DNA of 40,974 nucleotides from Nemertoderma westbladi (GCA_032718475.1 JAUCBJ010004811.1:1-40974); one strand, 5' to 3'; shown: positions 19,939-30,517, counted from the first letter of the stretch. The notes: generated from the sequence alone by a model not told the origin. Program-made: numbers and translations.

Positions 19939-20532
19939 GTACTGTAGGCCAGCTGAGATAAATAATGACAACATAAAACTACTGTAATAACTTTGGGAAA
20001 TGAGTACTACTGTTCAGGGGCTAAAACTACGGGTGTGGGGGGGGGGGGGGTGCCTACATACTATAAGTATGCCTACATACTGTAGTTCCTTAAGTTAATA
20101 ATAATAATAATAATGCATTTGTATAGCACCAAATTTACAACAATAGAAGTACGCTAAGGTGCTTACGTCACAAGCAATATAACATTAAAACTGGCAGTGC
20201 AAGTAGTACAGAAATTAAAAATTATAGTCGTCACTAACGCTAAAACGCGCAGTTCAAAGTGACTGAAAGTTATTACAATCGTTAAAAAGTGGAACATACA
20301 GTACAAATTGATATATATACTCGCCGTAAATGAAACGTACAGTAAAAAATATGTAATAAAAAAAAATTAATTAGCATAGTTAAAAAGTGTAGTTGACGGA
20401 CGTACTGAAACAATAAAAACGAGCGATGGGGTAATAAAATGAACAGAAACACTAAAAAACGTCCAACTGGTCCAACGTAAAAAATACAGTAGTTTTATGT
20501 TGTCATTATTTATCTCACCTAGCCTACAGTAC
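19939..20532. mobile_element. 594-bp fold-back element, 48-bp inverted ends
   Basis: Bases 19939-19986 and 20485-20532 are inverse complements with two mismatches in 48. Between them are a 14-G run (20037-20050), a TAA microsatellite (20096-20113) and unremarkable AT-rich DNA. No transposase is present, so a non-autonomous DNA element or fold-back element is the likely origin. The sequence after the microsatellite (GCATTTGTATAGCACC, later AAGGTGCTTACG) resembles the LINE-type tails that are widespread in animals. Confidence 0.75.
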
Positions 20533-20796
20533 ATTAGCTTTGCATTATTACAGTATATCAAGCATGTTGGTAAAGGGAACAGGTTTACATACCAAAATAA
20601 TGGGGAACCAAAATAATAAACGGGAGTTAAGAAGTACTGGGCAACCTATTAAATATATAGTAAAAGTACGTGGGACTACTGGCTGACTGGTAACAAGGGG
20701 GAAATCTACTAACTAATAACACTTTATGTTCGATTATTTACCTAATTGTGATTGGCCAGTATTACAGTATGTACGGTACTCTAATTGAGAATGCTT

Positions 20797-20943
20797 TGCA
20801 CGTGTATCGCATGCGTCACGAATGGACCTGGAATAATTTTAAGCGTGGTGCGGCTAAGCATTCGTATCGCATTTGCCACGAACAAATGAACCACGAATTA
20901 TTTTTGTGTGGAGTGGAAGCATTCGTATCGCATGTGCCACGAA
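20797..20943 (+). repeat. Three 60-bp-spaced copies of a CGTATCGCAT..CCACGAA motif
   Basis: GTATCGCATGCGTCACGAA, TCGTATCGCATTTGCCACGAA and TCGTATCGCATGTGCCACGAA are spaced 60-61 bp apart, with the 35 bases in between poorly conserved. Further CACGAAT words follow to 21035. The array lies just upstream of the three-zinc-knuckle ORF, so it may be a leader or packaging repeat of that element. Confidence 0.75.
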
Positions 20944-21010
20944 TGATGAGCCACGAATATATTTACAAGTGAAATCTCACATTCGTTAAATTATTCGGAC
21001 TGACGAACCA

Positions 21011-21967
21011 TTGACGAAGGCTTCACGAATCGTAAATAACATTGCACGCACCTTTTACGAATGTGGCATGAATGCGTTACACATGGGGACTTTTTACTGG
21101 GGGATAGTGTTTGGGGAAACAATGCCAAGGGTGGAGGAGGACATCGACATGGGTAGGGATCACAGCGTCCAGATGTTTGCCTACCAGCGGCTCCATGGAC
21201 CCAGGATGCCACGCGGAGCCAAGGACGACTTGGGGTGGGACACATTGGTACACGGTTGTGATTACTGTGGGAGACTAACCCACCAGCAAAAGAACTGTCT
21301 GTACCGTTTCCAGAAGGGGACGGCGTCGGCGTGTCTCTACTGCCGCGAGTCGACCCATAGGATGGGTGCATGTCCGAGGTTGCACAACCGATGCTCAAAG
21401 TGCAACTTTCGTGGGCACTTTGAGTGCCAGTGCGATTGGATGGACGACGAGGAGAAGTTCCGGATCTTCAAGGAGTGGGCCGACGTCGGAGTCATGACAC
21501 GACAAAGGATGAAGGCCCAAGAGTTCCGATGGGGCTTCTTTAACATGAACGTGGAAGCCCACCAGGAGATCACCAAAAGGAGACTGCCATTCACATATCA
21601 GGAGGTAGCGACAGCGGCATCGTATGGAGGAGTTATTAACACTCAGAGATAACGAGACAGAGGGTCGCCGGAAAATAAGATCAAATTCAGGGACTTTCTG
21701 GGGGAGCACGTGCCGCGGGTGATGAAAATGATCTTGTGGGACGCTACCAGAGGGAAACAGGAGGGACACACAGTGGGACCACCTGCAAAGCGATACCAGG
21801 AATTGTTAACACCTGCGCCCAAAGAACCAACCGTGGGGCTTAGTAAGACGGTATCGGAGAGGATGAGGAGCCTCAAGGATAAACAGGAGGGAAGGAAACG
21901 GCCCAGGCAAGATGACGATAGGGGCAAGGAACTCAGATGGTTCCCAAAGATGGGAGGAGCAAATTAG
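21011..21967 (+). pseudogene. Gag-like protein with three CCHC zinc knuckles and one in-frame stop
   Basis: One frame runs from 21011 to 21967, interrupted only by a TAA at 21650-21652 (codon 214 of about 319). Three zinc knuckles of identical form C-x2-C-x4-H-x4-C sit at residues 83-96, 108-121 and 128-141, a nucleic-acid-binding array typical of retroelement nucleocapsid proteins. After the stop the frame continues with a basic, Lys/Arg-rich tail (KRPRQDDDR) that fits RNA binding. No protease, reverse transcriptase or integrase follows. The same three-knuckle text, decayed, is found on the minus strand at 14990-15170. About 700 bases downstream, an LTR with polypurine tract begins, so this is likely the Gag of a non-autonomous LTR element. 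The stop may be a mutation or readthrough; mutation is simpler. Confidence 0.75.
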
Positions 21968-22664
21968 AACTCAGGAAGAGGGGTGTGGATGTGCCTGGAA
22001 GGCACCTTATGAAGAGAACAGTACAAACTCCTAAGTGCAATTAATTAAGTGCAATTAGTATGTACTTACGTAAAATAACTAATGAATAGCAAATATATAA
22101 TCAATGTAAGTACTATAGTCATATATAACCTTTTCCAACTAGCTACTGGGACCGGGGACCAATTGACTAAACTAGGAGGTCGAGACATTAGACGAATCTC
22201 ACCGACATGGTGCACACATGCGTGGGACTTAAGAATGCGGAGAATGATAATAGACACGGGTTGAGTGTACCGAAATGGGGAAAATATGGGGAGGAGGTGT
22301 TGGAATTGGGGAAGAGGAGGTAATGCGAGATTCAAGTGTGGGGGGCGAGCGTGGAGGAGGATGAGTCCCAAAGGGACTGGTGAGAGAGGAAGGGACAGCA
22401 AAGGTCAGTGAGGAAAATTTGAGGAAAATTGTGTGAGGAGTGAGGGCAACGATCTCAAACAGAGACTCCAGATACCTTGGTACAACATAGCTCTCAGATG
22501 TACCAAGGATGGGTAGTGATAACAGACCCATGGGGACCGGACTGGAAAGCCGACCCCGAGAAGAAAATTCCACCCCACATCCAATATTAGATTGGACTCC
22601 AGCAGAATTGAAGCGCACTTAAGGTTGATGCTATCTTCTCACCGGGAAGATAGCATTGGGGGGA
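21968..22664 (+). other. Untranslated 3' region of the LTR element, with conserved hairpin
   Basis: It holds no gene. It is G/A-rich from 22260 to 22440. From 22540 it matches 13490-13622, including the hairpin TGCTATCTTC (22628-22637), a 7-base loop TCACCGG and GAAGATAGCA (22645-22654), then the purine run GGGGGGAG that ends at the LTR. Confidence 0.7.
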
Positions 22665-24604
22665 GTGTAAGCGGATTCAATTCCCTACAATACCCACCGA
22701 AAACTGGACTAGTGGCATTTTACCAATATAGTTGGCGATGTGAGATTACACTGCTCCGTGGAAATCAGAATGGGTTCCGTAAAGGTCGTGGGACCATGGA
22801 ACCCATTTTGGCACTTAGAAGGATAATTGAAGAGTTATCAAAAAAGAAAGCTGTTATCTTTGTTAACTTCTTCAAGGCCTTTGATTCAGTCCCCGCTCAC
22901 GTATATTCAGCATACTTTCATTATATGGGATTCCTGATAAAATTATTGCAGCAATCAGATCAGTATACGACGGTTTGACAACATTTGTGTCTACTGTTGA
23001 TGGTGACACAGAACCATTTGAAGTGTTATGGGGCGTCCTCCAGGGAGACACACTTGCACCATTCTTGTTCATTATTGTGGTTGACTATGTTCTACGCAAG
23101 TCCTTAGATCATCATAATGATGATGGGGTGATGATAACTCCACCTACTGGCTCCAGAAGTCGAGGAAATCCTGCCAAGTACCTAACTGATCTAGACTTTG
23201 CTGATGACTTAGGAGTACTCTCAGAATCACTAGAGGGAGCCCAACGGCTCCTCAGCTCATTAGAACATGCTGCTTCTAGTGTTGGTCTTTTTGTTAACTC
23301 CAGAAAGACCAAAATTTTGACAGTTAACTTTGAAAGTTCTCAGCAAGTCTCTGATCGGATGAGCTGAGCATAAGCTCAAAGGATGGTATGCTTGAGCATG
23401 TGGATGACTTCTGTTACCTGGGATCATGGATCCGGAAGTCAGGTGAGGACCTTCGAATACGTAAGGGAAAGGCATGGGCAGCCTTGAATAGGCTTTCCAG
23501 GATTTGGAAGTAACCGAGAATTAATCGGAAACTTAAGGTGCGATTATTTAGAGCAGCAGTAGTTCCAGTACTCCTCTATGCTGGGCTCTAACTGCTGAGG
23601 ATACCAAATCTCTGGATGGCACATTCACAAGAATGCTGCGCCGGATTCATTGTGTCAAGTACAATGCGCACATCTCCAACCAGACACTATATAACATTGG
23701 AGGTGTCTCATTGGTTCCCCCAAGCTTGACACTAGAACAAAATCGCCTCCGCTTTGCAGGACATTGCTTTCGCCGTAAGGACCAGCCAGTGCATAATCTT
23801 GTACTTTGGCAGCCTCATGGAGTGAATAAGCATGGTGGACAGCCCATGACTTTCTTGAGACGCATCTTAAAGGACACTGGTCTTGAAGATGCGGATGATC
23901 TAGCAAATGTCATGAGTGATAGGGAGTTGTGGCGGCGCAATTTTGTCGACAAGCCGGCACAGCATTCTTAGAAATGCAGCTGCAATGCAGCATGCCGATA
24001 CTAGTAATAGTAGTAGAGATTACCAATAAAAATATCACCTCATAACCAACTGGGGGGGGGGGGGCGATACACGCCGTAAGCCACAGAGAGAGGTGAGAGG
24101 TCAAACCACCTCAGAGGGAGAAACCAGCTAGTGAGGCTAGCACCAGGGGGAAACACCAACAGGGAGTGGCGAAGTGACAATTAGTATATAAGCCAATAGC
24201 GGCCAGGGAAGCATGTTGGGGAGGACAAGAACGCATCCATTGGGTATTAGAGGCCGCCCAGTAGTGTAGGGCTGAAACCAATATGTGTCAATGGTATAAC
24301 TCTTGTAATCACTCATTATTAGTTCAGTTGAGTTAGTTGATTCCGTTACGGTTGTGAGACCGGAATAGTTTTGATCGTCGTCGTTATTAGATCATTACTA
24401 TATCATTGTTACTGTTATTGTGCACCGCATATCATCACATTCAGACTGTGCTATTATTAACTGCTGTGATTAACAACACTGAGAAACTTAACTCTTATTT
24501 ACAACGGCCTTCGGCCTAACATACCCAACAGCTTACGAACGCGACGACGCTTACAACCTTCACCGGTCGGGACTGAGACTGTCAACTCCACCAGTCCCGT
24601 CACA
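22665..24604 (+). repeat. 3' LTR, copy B, split by a LINE insertion
   Basis: The LTR starts TGTAAGCG and ends GTCACA, so the termini TGT and ACA are inverse complements. Without the LINE (22729-24019) and one copy of the target duplication it is about 640 bp, close to copy A (600 bp). A TATA-like TATATAAG lies at 24185-24192 in the second half, and a 13-G run lies at 24052-24064. The fold-back element end at 24606 begins directly after it. Confidence 0.7.
22729..24019 (+). pseudogene. 5'-truncated non-LTR retrotransposon (RT) with target duplication
   Basis: This is a LINE copy with reverse-transcriptase text in three frames. 22729-22978 holds NQNGFRKGRGT and FFKAFDSV (palm Asp). 22975-23367 holds WGVLQGDTLAPFLF and the DFADDLGV catalytic box. 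23633-23971 holds the C terminus ending RNFVDKPAQHS. A stop at 23365 and frame changes inactivate it. The 3' tail ends in TAG/TAA triplets (ACTAGTAATAGTAGTAGAG). TTACCAATA occurs on both sides (22720-22728 and 24020-24028), a 9-bp target-site duplication showing insertion into the LTR. It is the best reference in the window for the other LINE fragments. Confidence 0.85.
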
Positions 24605-24605
24605 A

Positions 24606-24655
24606 TGAGTGTCAGTGAGGTCTAACTGTCACCGAGAGGAGCACGACCTTACTAC
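24606..24655 (+). mobile_element. Lone relative of the fold-back element right end
   Basis: GTGTCAGTGAGGTC..AACTGTC, then GAG..GACC.TACTACT, matches 2933-2978 with several changes. No left end is present nearby, so this is a solo end or a decayed copy. Confidence 0.6.
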
Positions 24656-25002
24656 TCATGTACCATACAATAGTCGCCTATGTAAATATGGTGACCTTCA
24701 GAAGGGCCCGTAGCCAGGATTTATTAGTTGGGTAGGCGAGGTAATATCAGGGTAGGCAGGCGCATATGCTAATTTGGATAAATTATATAATAGATTTAAT
24801 TGTATACTGGAATAAACTGTATATTGGTAAAAAGCAAAACAAGCAAAAGGTCTACATGGAGTTCCGCTATCAGTTCATCATTTGTATACAAAGACAACAT
24901 AAACAAGCGCGAAATCGCGCAGTTCCGCGTCTACCAGTCTAATAACGCATTAACTGTCTCCTTGAATGGCCTACTACCAATCTTACTACCAAAAATATTC
25001 AC
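24656..25002. other. Unassigned spacer
   Basis: The sequence near 24710 (GGGCCCGTAGCCAGGATTTA) resembles a common animal LINE-tail phrase, but too little is present to assign it. No gene is seen. Confidence 0.4.
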
Positions 25003-25072
25003 CGGAAACTGCGATTGAACTCGGCCCAGAGATTCCAAGTCCAACGCTCTACCAACTTCGCCACTACTGCGC
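25003..25072 (-). repeat. SINE-like tRNA relic (minus strand)
   Basis: On the minus strand an A-box-like TGGCGAAGTTGGTAGAGC (25046-25063) is followed by a CTTGGAA anticodon-loop text and a B-box-like AGTTCAATCGC (25011-25021). T-stem pairing is poor, so this is a decayed tRNA-derived repeat, not a gene. Confidence 0.55.
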
Positions 25073-25292
25073 CGTATGAAGCTAAAAGTATCAAAACTAA
25101 ACTTTTATAAAACCAAAGCTGGAAATTAACATCAAGAACACCATAACACCAACAGCGAAGTGAATACTAAGAGGTCTTTCAAAGTGGACATATAAAAAGG
25201 AGGGTGAGAGTTGCAGATAAACATCCCTTTTATTGGTAATACACAACACACGAAACGGGTACCTACAGCAGCAACATCATAAGCAGATTCTA

Positions 25293-26307
25293 CAGTCCCG
25301 CTCTCAAAAAGCATTCCTTTGATCAAACATTGATCAAACTTTGATCAAACATTGATCAAAGTTTGATCAAATATTGAAATGTATCAGGCTTATAAATCCT
25401 GCCATTGAGTTCTACCAAAGGCGCTGCACTTCAAAGTCTAGATTCCCACAGAGCTGTGTGTCAATCAAGCAGCCCTAACTCTCCCTCTCTCTCTCTGCTC
25501 TCTGTGTGTGTAATGCTCCATGTGCTCTGTAGGATGTCTGCAGAGCACATAGGACACCACTTCCATATCATACCATAGGTTTGTAAGCTATAGCCGTTAT
25601 TTAAACCAGTTAAAGCCTAGGTTATAATAATTTACAGCGATTATCAGAAAATAACAGCCGCAATTGAATCTCCACTTTCCATGGATTGAATCTCCATGGA
25701 TTGTCGAATTTACACAATTACTGTATAAGCAAATGCAATGCAACGGCAGCCATCGCGCTGCTACGTCAATGGAGGTCTTTGAACTTGATTCTGATTTAAG
25801 GAACATTGAAACTAATTTCTAATATAACAATAATTTAAAAATATTCCAAAGGATGTTTTTCTGAACTAGTTGTTAGTGAAATAATAGGCCCTGCCCTACA
25901 AGAACAAGACTCCGTCTGGGACACTACCACAACACTGCCATGTAAATCCAATCGCGGTCCATCCACAAAGTCAAGCAAGCTCCATCCACTGCCCTGTCAA
26001 TCACATAGCGACTTGGCCATTAACAAAAGCCAGTTCTCGGCGGGAATCTGAGTTCAAAGGCTTGCCGCAGTTGAGAGATGTAAACTGTTACCTTGAAATC
26101 ATTTCAATGTCATTTCAATATGAGACAGAAAGTCTGGAATTTCGGTGTGTCGATTTCAAGGTCATTTCAATATGCCATCAATGTCATTTCAATGTCAATG
26201 CTACTTTCAATGATATTCTATGAACACATTTTTATCAAACTTTGATCAATGTTTGATCAAAGTTTGATCAATGTTTGATCAAAGGAATGCTTTTTGAGAG
26301 CGGGACT
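25293..26307. mobile_element. 1,015-bp MITE with perfect 75-bp inverted ends and TA duplication
   Basis: Bases 25293-25367 and 26233-26307 are exact inverse complements for 75 bases, starting CAGTCCCGCTCTCAAAAAG. A TA dinucleotide sits outside each end (25291-25292 and 26308-26309), the target preference of Tc1/mariner-type transposases. Within each end the palindromic word TTTGATCAAA is repeated in tandem every 11 bases. The interior has no transposase and carries ATTTCAATGTC-like repeats (26090-26215). It is a non-autonomous element mobilised by an unseen transposase. Confidence 0.9.
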
Positions 26308-26309
26308 GT

Positions 26310-27135
26310 ATTCTGAGCAAAATACTGTATGTAGGCCTACCATTACAGGATGGTTGGGTGCAACCACGCGAGGATCTACAGGCTATGATTGAAACACATG
26401 TTTTTTGCGAATGCACTTTGACATTGAGTCTCAGAATGCGCCACACCTCCATAGACTAACGCACTGTGAATTATTCTCAATTGGTACAACAAAGTTTGTG
26501 CCGAGACGTCATAAATAAACAACATATTGTGTATTTATATAAATCATGATATAGTGTTACATATTTTTAGATAATTATTGACCTCTTTATTTCCATAAGT
26601 ATTCAGCAGCCTTGTATATTTACTTTATAATAAACCAAACATTTACAATAAACCAACTAAATAAATAACTTAACTAACTACTTAATTCCCAGCCACCATC
26701 AACATTATACGGTATCATAGATATAGGCATATCTACTGGTACGTTACCCAACAACCATTAAATACTGTATAACATATTTGTTATAGATATAGTTCGGTCG
26801 GTAATTGAGATGGTTCTTCTTCACAACACCTAATTTAACCTGCAAATTAAATAGAAATGTTTAAAGTGATAATTTATTAAAAACATTTTTCAATAACATT
26901 TAACTTATTAAATAATTTTTAACTATTCATATATTATTGGGTAATTGAAACAGATTACAGTATATTAATTAGAATATATTTATCACAAACTGTTCTATTT
27001 TACATTTCCTACATACTGTACTGCGGTACTCCGGTACCGATTGCGATAAGGTTACAATCTGTCAGTAATTAGGAAATTAAATTAAAATATAATTAAATAT
27101 AACAGCTAGTTAGTTGCCAACATTACACCATTCCA
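26310..27135. other. AT-rich gap downstream of the FReD gene
   Basis: No gene is recognised. It is mainly AT-rich simple text, with GTAGGCCTACC near 26332 and GGTACTCCGGTACCG near 27025. Confidence 0.55.
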
Positions 27136-27141
27136 TTTATT
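27136..27141 (-). terminator. Polyadenylation signal of the FReD gene
   Basis: AATAAA on the minus strand is 33 to 38 bases after the TAG stop at 27174-27176. Confidence 0.6.
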
Positions 27142-27173
27142 TAGTAATAATTTTTATAAAACTCACAGTTTTG

Positions 27174-28476
27174 CTAAATCCATATTTTCATTTCAACTCG
27201 ATTAGCCGGCTGTCCACCAGTAAACGTACCCCACATAGACCCTTTCCAAAGCCCTTCTTCATTGTATCTTCCATTCAAGTTACATAATGGGTTCTTAAAA
27301 TATACCCCGTTGTACCACCACGCTCCTGTATATTCTAAAGCCCAGTTCCTGGTCGGATCGCCGTCATTATCGTGGTCCTTGGTAGAGAATTTCCTACCGT
27401 TGTGTGCTAGCAATGAGTTACCAGCAGTACCATGGTAACCGGATACATGTAGGGTGTAATTAGTTGCAGCTGATCCGATAGAGAAGTTGTTGTATTCCGC
27501 GTATCGGTGTTCGTTGTTGTAATTCTTAGTGTTTTGATTAGTCCAAAAATCATTGGGATCTTCAAACCCCTCTCCAGTGAACCACAAATCGACTCTCAAC
27601 TTCACCCCGCCGTGACTCAGCTTGTGGATCTTCTCCAACCCCAACCAAAAGTTGGTATTCGGGTCGCCAAATCCTTCAACATATTCATCCCAGTTACGGA
27701 AAAAGTCAACATTTTTGTCGACTCTTTGTTGAATCTTCAACCCCTGTACCGGTTCTATCAGATGGCCGTATATATTGTTTAACATAATTTGAGCGGTAGC
27801 CAGATCAACTTCTTCTTGGTCATTATCCTAAAACAATAATTATTGCGTAACTTGAGATTATTTATATATTCATTCGAAAATATTTTGGTTTTCATCATAA
27901 TTAGATAAAAATACGAAGCAATTTAGCAAAGGTAGTAAGTGAAACAATTATTTAACAAAGGCTTTGGTGGAGCAAGTGGGGGTCTTTTGGTGGTAGTTAG
28001 GTCTACATATTCATTTATCTTTGGTGAAATAAGTTGAATGGCTTCGGCGGAGGAAACTATATTATTTAAAAAAAGTGACTTTTATATTATTATTATTATT
28101 ATCGTGTAATTTTATGAACTTTGTAGTTTGAACAGTTTAACTTTATTGATAGGATACGGATTTCGGAGCGGATTTGAGACACAGAGAGGTTACAGAAGTC
28201 AAATGTGCAAACAGCCAAACGGAATCTTGATTTGAACCAATCTTACTTACGCGATAGGCACGCGATAAGCAGGTTTAAACTTAAACAGCAAAACTTAGTT
28301 GTGTTCCTGTACTTATTAGAACTTCAGTGGCCCTACAAACACATTGATTCTACATTAAATAACAAACTTACATTGTCTCTTTCAACAAATTCGGTTAAGT
28401 TCCCATGGCTCTCTCCCAAACACTCCACAGCTAAAAGAGCTGTCAGAGTTAAAAGTAGAAGAGATTCCTTGAACAT
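27174..28476 (-). CDS. Secreted fibrinogen-related-domain (FReD) protein, two exons
   Basis: Exon 1 is 28372-28476 and exon 2 is 27174-27827; the intron (27828-28371) starts GTAAGT and ends TTTTAG and leaves the frame intact. The product is about 252 aa. Residues 1-23 are a signal peptide (MFKESLLLLTLTALL then AVECLGES). A short acidic linker follows (NGxSxT-type sequon at NLT), then a FReD from about residue 65 (QQRVDKNVDFFRNW, WLGLEKIHKLS, LRVDL) to the C-terminal VEMKIW. FReDs such as ficolins, tachylectins and FREPs bind acetylated or other glycans and act in innate recognition. Unusually, the conserved cysteine pair around the GAWWY motif is absent: the first is Trp (NWALEY), the second Val (NGVY), and a lone Cys precedes NLNGRY. 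The N-terminal start of the FReD is also short. The same-strand BEL 3' LTR lies about 0.5 kb upstream. Confidence 0.88.
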
Positions 28477-28990
28477 TTTAGGTAACCGAATACGAAATTG
28501 AAATTGAATACAAACTAAAATACAATATTCTGCGAATGAATATAACGACACTAACACGCCATACTTAAACAATATAAAACGCAACCTAATAAACATTAAA
28601 TACTTACTGCTGCTTAGTGGAAGCAAAGTAGCGCAATGTTAGTAAATGGGGCAGTTTAGATGAATAAATAATTGGTGTGTTTTATGAAATAAAGTAACAG
28701 ACTGATAGACCAACACAAACTCTCCTACTAAAAGGTGCCTTGGATACCAGCCGTTACTTTTACCAATATTGGTTTTGATGAACTAGCAAAGCCAAAGAGA
28801 AATAATTTATATGAAGAAATTGTTAGAATTCCTATTTGAAGTAGTCATGCTGTATAGCTGCATAATAGAAGGCAATATGACTAATACATTGCTTTGGAGT
28901 TTATACTGTATGAATCCATCTGGGTAGGTAATCAACCCGATTGCAGCAAATTTTCTCATTCATTGTATATTTATTATTATAACTTTATCT
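28477..28990. other. Presumed promoter side of the FReD gene
   Basis: It contains the 5' untranslated region and upstream DNA of the FReD gene (minus strand). I see no certain TATA box. 28936-28990 is one of the two direct repeats that flank the BEL element. Confidence 0.45.
28936..28990 (+). repeat. Direct repeat outside the left LTR
   Basis: It starts AACCCGATTGCAGCAAATT and ends with TGTATATTTATTATT and AACTTTA. A similar run begins immediately beyond the right LTR at 40246. It is far longer than an LTR target duplication, so its origin is unclear. Confidence 0.6.
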
Positions 28991-30155
28991 GCAATATCTG
29001 CTATTGTTCTTTACCAGAACAATATTAAACTGCATTTAGGGCCTACACTGCAATACAGACTATATATCCGTTATTGTTCGCGCTTTCAGACCTTTGGCAG
29101 TTTAACCCGCCAAATTAGGATGTCTTCTAGATAATAAATCGCTTTTAGCCTCTGACAAGTATTTGATTCACTACACTAGTTGAAACCAATCTGTGCGCGA
29201 TCATTCACCCGTTGGATATACCCGGGAGATTGATTTCGACAGCTTAATCGTATTGCTATGTAAGCCTAATGTATTATTCGACTGACAGTATTATATAATC
29301 TCTGACAATGTTATTCACCTTCGGGGAATATTAACAGTTCCTTTGGACGTGGCGCTCTATCTATATAAACAGAGTTATGACTTAAACTACTCACAACGAT
29401 ATGGCTTAGTTATAATTCACATATATGGCGCATTCTTTAGGAAATGCTTCGTTATCAGTCTCACTCATACACAATGCTGCACAATACTGCACACTGATCT
29501 GCCGATCTTCACTGATTTTAGTCACATATAAAAGGAACGCAGACCGACTCATGTAGGGTCTATCAAATAACATTAGATTCACTTCAAACCACTTTAACAT
29601 AAGTCACAATCGTTATATGTAACCTTTCTCTCTTACCTTCGGTATATCAAGAATATTGGGTTTTCGGGGTTATTTCTCGTTATTCCAATATAATATTTAT
29701 CACCATATAATGAATAATCGACAGTAAATAGCAGTATAACAATATAAAGGTATGTACAACAAGATATATGCATTGCCCAGTTGAGTTAGGTTAGTAGGTA
29801 AGTATTGAGTTGCACCGTGTGTGGGCCAGATAACGGATAAATTTCTGCACAAGAGCCGCAAAAACGCTCTGATTGGTTGACTGAACTACGAGAGAACAAA
29901 GAAACAAAGAAATGTCGACGTGGCACTATCAGCTGTTAGCCGTCGTCATGGTAGCGACACTGTTTTCAAGAGTATCGAGCTTATTGCGTCCCGAAATTGC
30001 GGATTATGTCCTCTAAAGTACAAATACAGAAGAAATGGCTTTTATGTCCTCTAAAACACCAGTACAGTACGGACACGGCCTTTTTATGCCCAGTAAACCA
30101 ACTACAGAGTACTTTAAGGGGAAAATAACCGGCTAATTACGCAAAAGCTTTTACA
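28991..30155 (-). repeat. BEL 3' LTR
   Basis: The LTR is 1,165 bp and nearly identical to 38952-40245 at a constant offset of 9,961 bases. It lacks 129 bases present in the other LTR (39801-39929). A plus-strand TATAAAAGG at 29527-29535 is a possible antisense promoter. The 30155 end (TTACA) is the border facing the internal region. Confidence 0.85.
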
Positions 30156-30181
30156 CCGCTCCCAGAAAATGGGATTTAAGT

Positions 30182-30517
30182 CTATAAAATATAACAAATC
30201 ACAGTTTCTAAAATATAAAGATACTCTAAACAGTTAGTCTTTCTTACACAGACGGCGTTTACGCAGTTTTTGAGGCTAGCAAGAGTCCCTTTCTCTTTGG
30301 GGCGAGCCACTTTACTAGGAGGGCTATAAATCCTGGGTGAAGGGTGCAATATGATTGCATCAGAAGGTGTAGGATTATTGTCGGGTATCCGCCGTTTCGA
30401 TATGCTTCTCCTCGAGCTGATTTTCCTCCGCTCGTAGCTGGATACGTTCATCCAAAAACTCTCGCAGAGAATGGGGTTGTCTAAGTTCGATATCTTCTTA
30501 GAGATTCTGGATTTCAC
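30182..30517 (-). CDS. Unassigned 111-codon frame next to the 3' LTR
   Basis: The frame encodes a basic, Ser/Arg/Lys-rich protein with no motif I can name. It lies at the end of the internal region directly before the 3' LTR, where polymerase tails or accessory ORFs of BEL elements sit. It may be a chance frame. Confidence 0.2.
   Translation of the reverse strand: MKSRISKKISNLDNPILCESFWMNVSSYERRKISSRRSISKRRIPDNNPTPSDAIILHPSPRIYSPPSKVARPKEKGTLASLKNCVNAVCVRKTNCLEYLYILETVICYIL

Noticed and set aside
10282-24064. Runs of 13 to 21 G or C (10282, 13301, 13807, 20037, 24052) as functional signals
   Set aside because: They lie at different places in unrelated elements, so common slippage of mononucleotide runs is the simpler account.
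24800-25018. 72-codon plus-strand frame
   Set aside because: It overlaps a tRNA-derived repeat and has no recognisable motif.
29343-29531. 62-codon frame found identically at 39304-39492
   Set aside because: It is duplicated only because it lies in both LTRs. It has no motif, and the LTR promoter context makes chance more likely.
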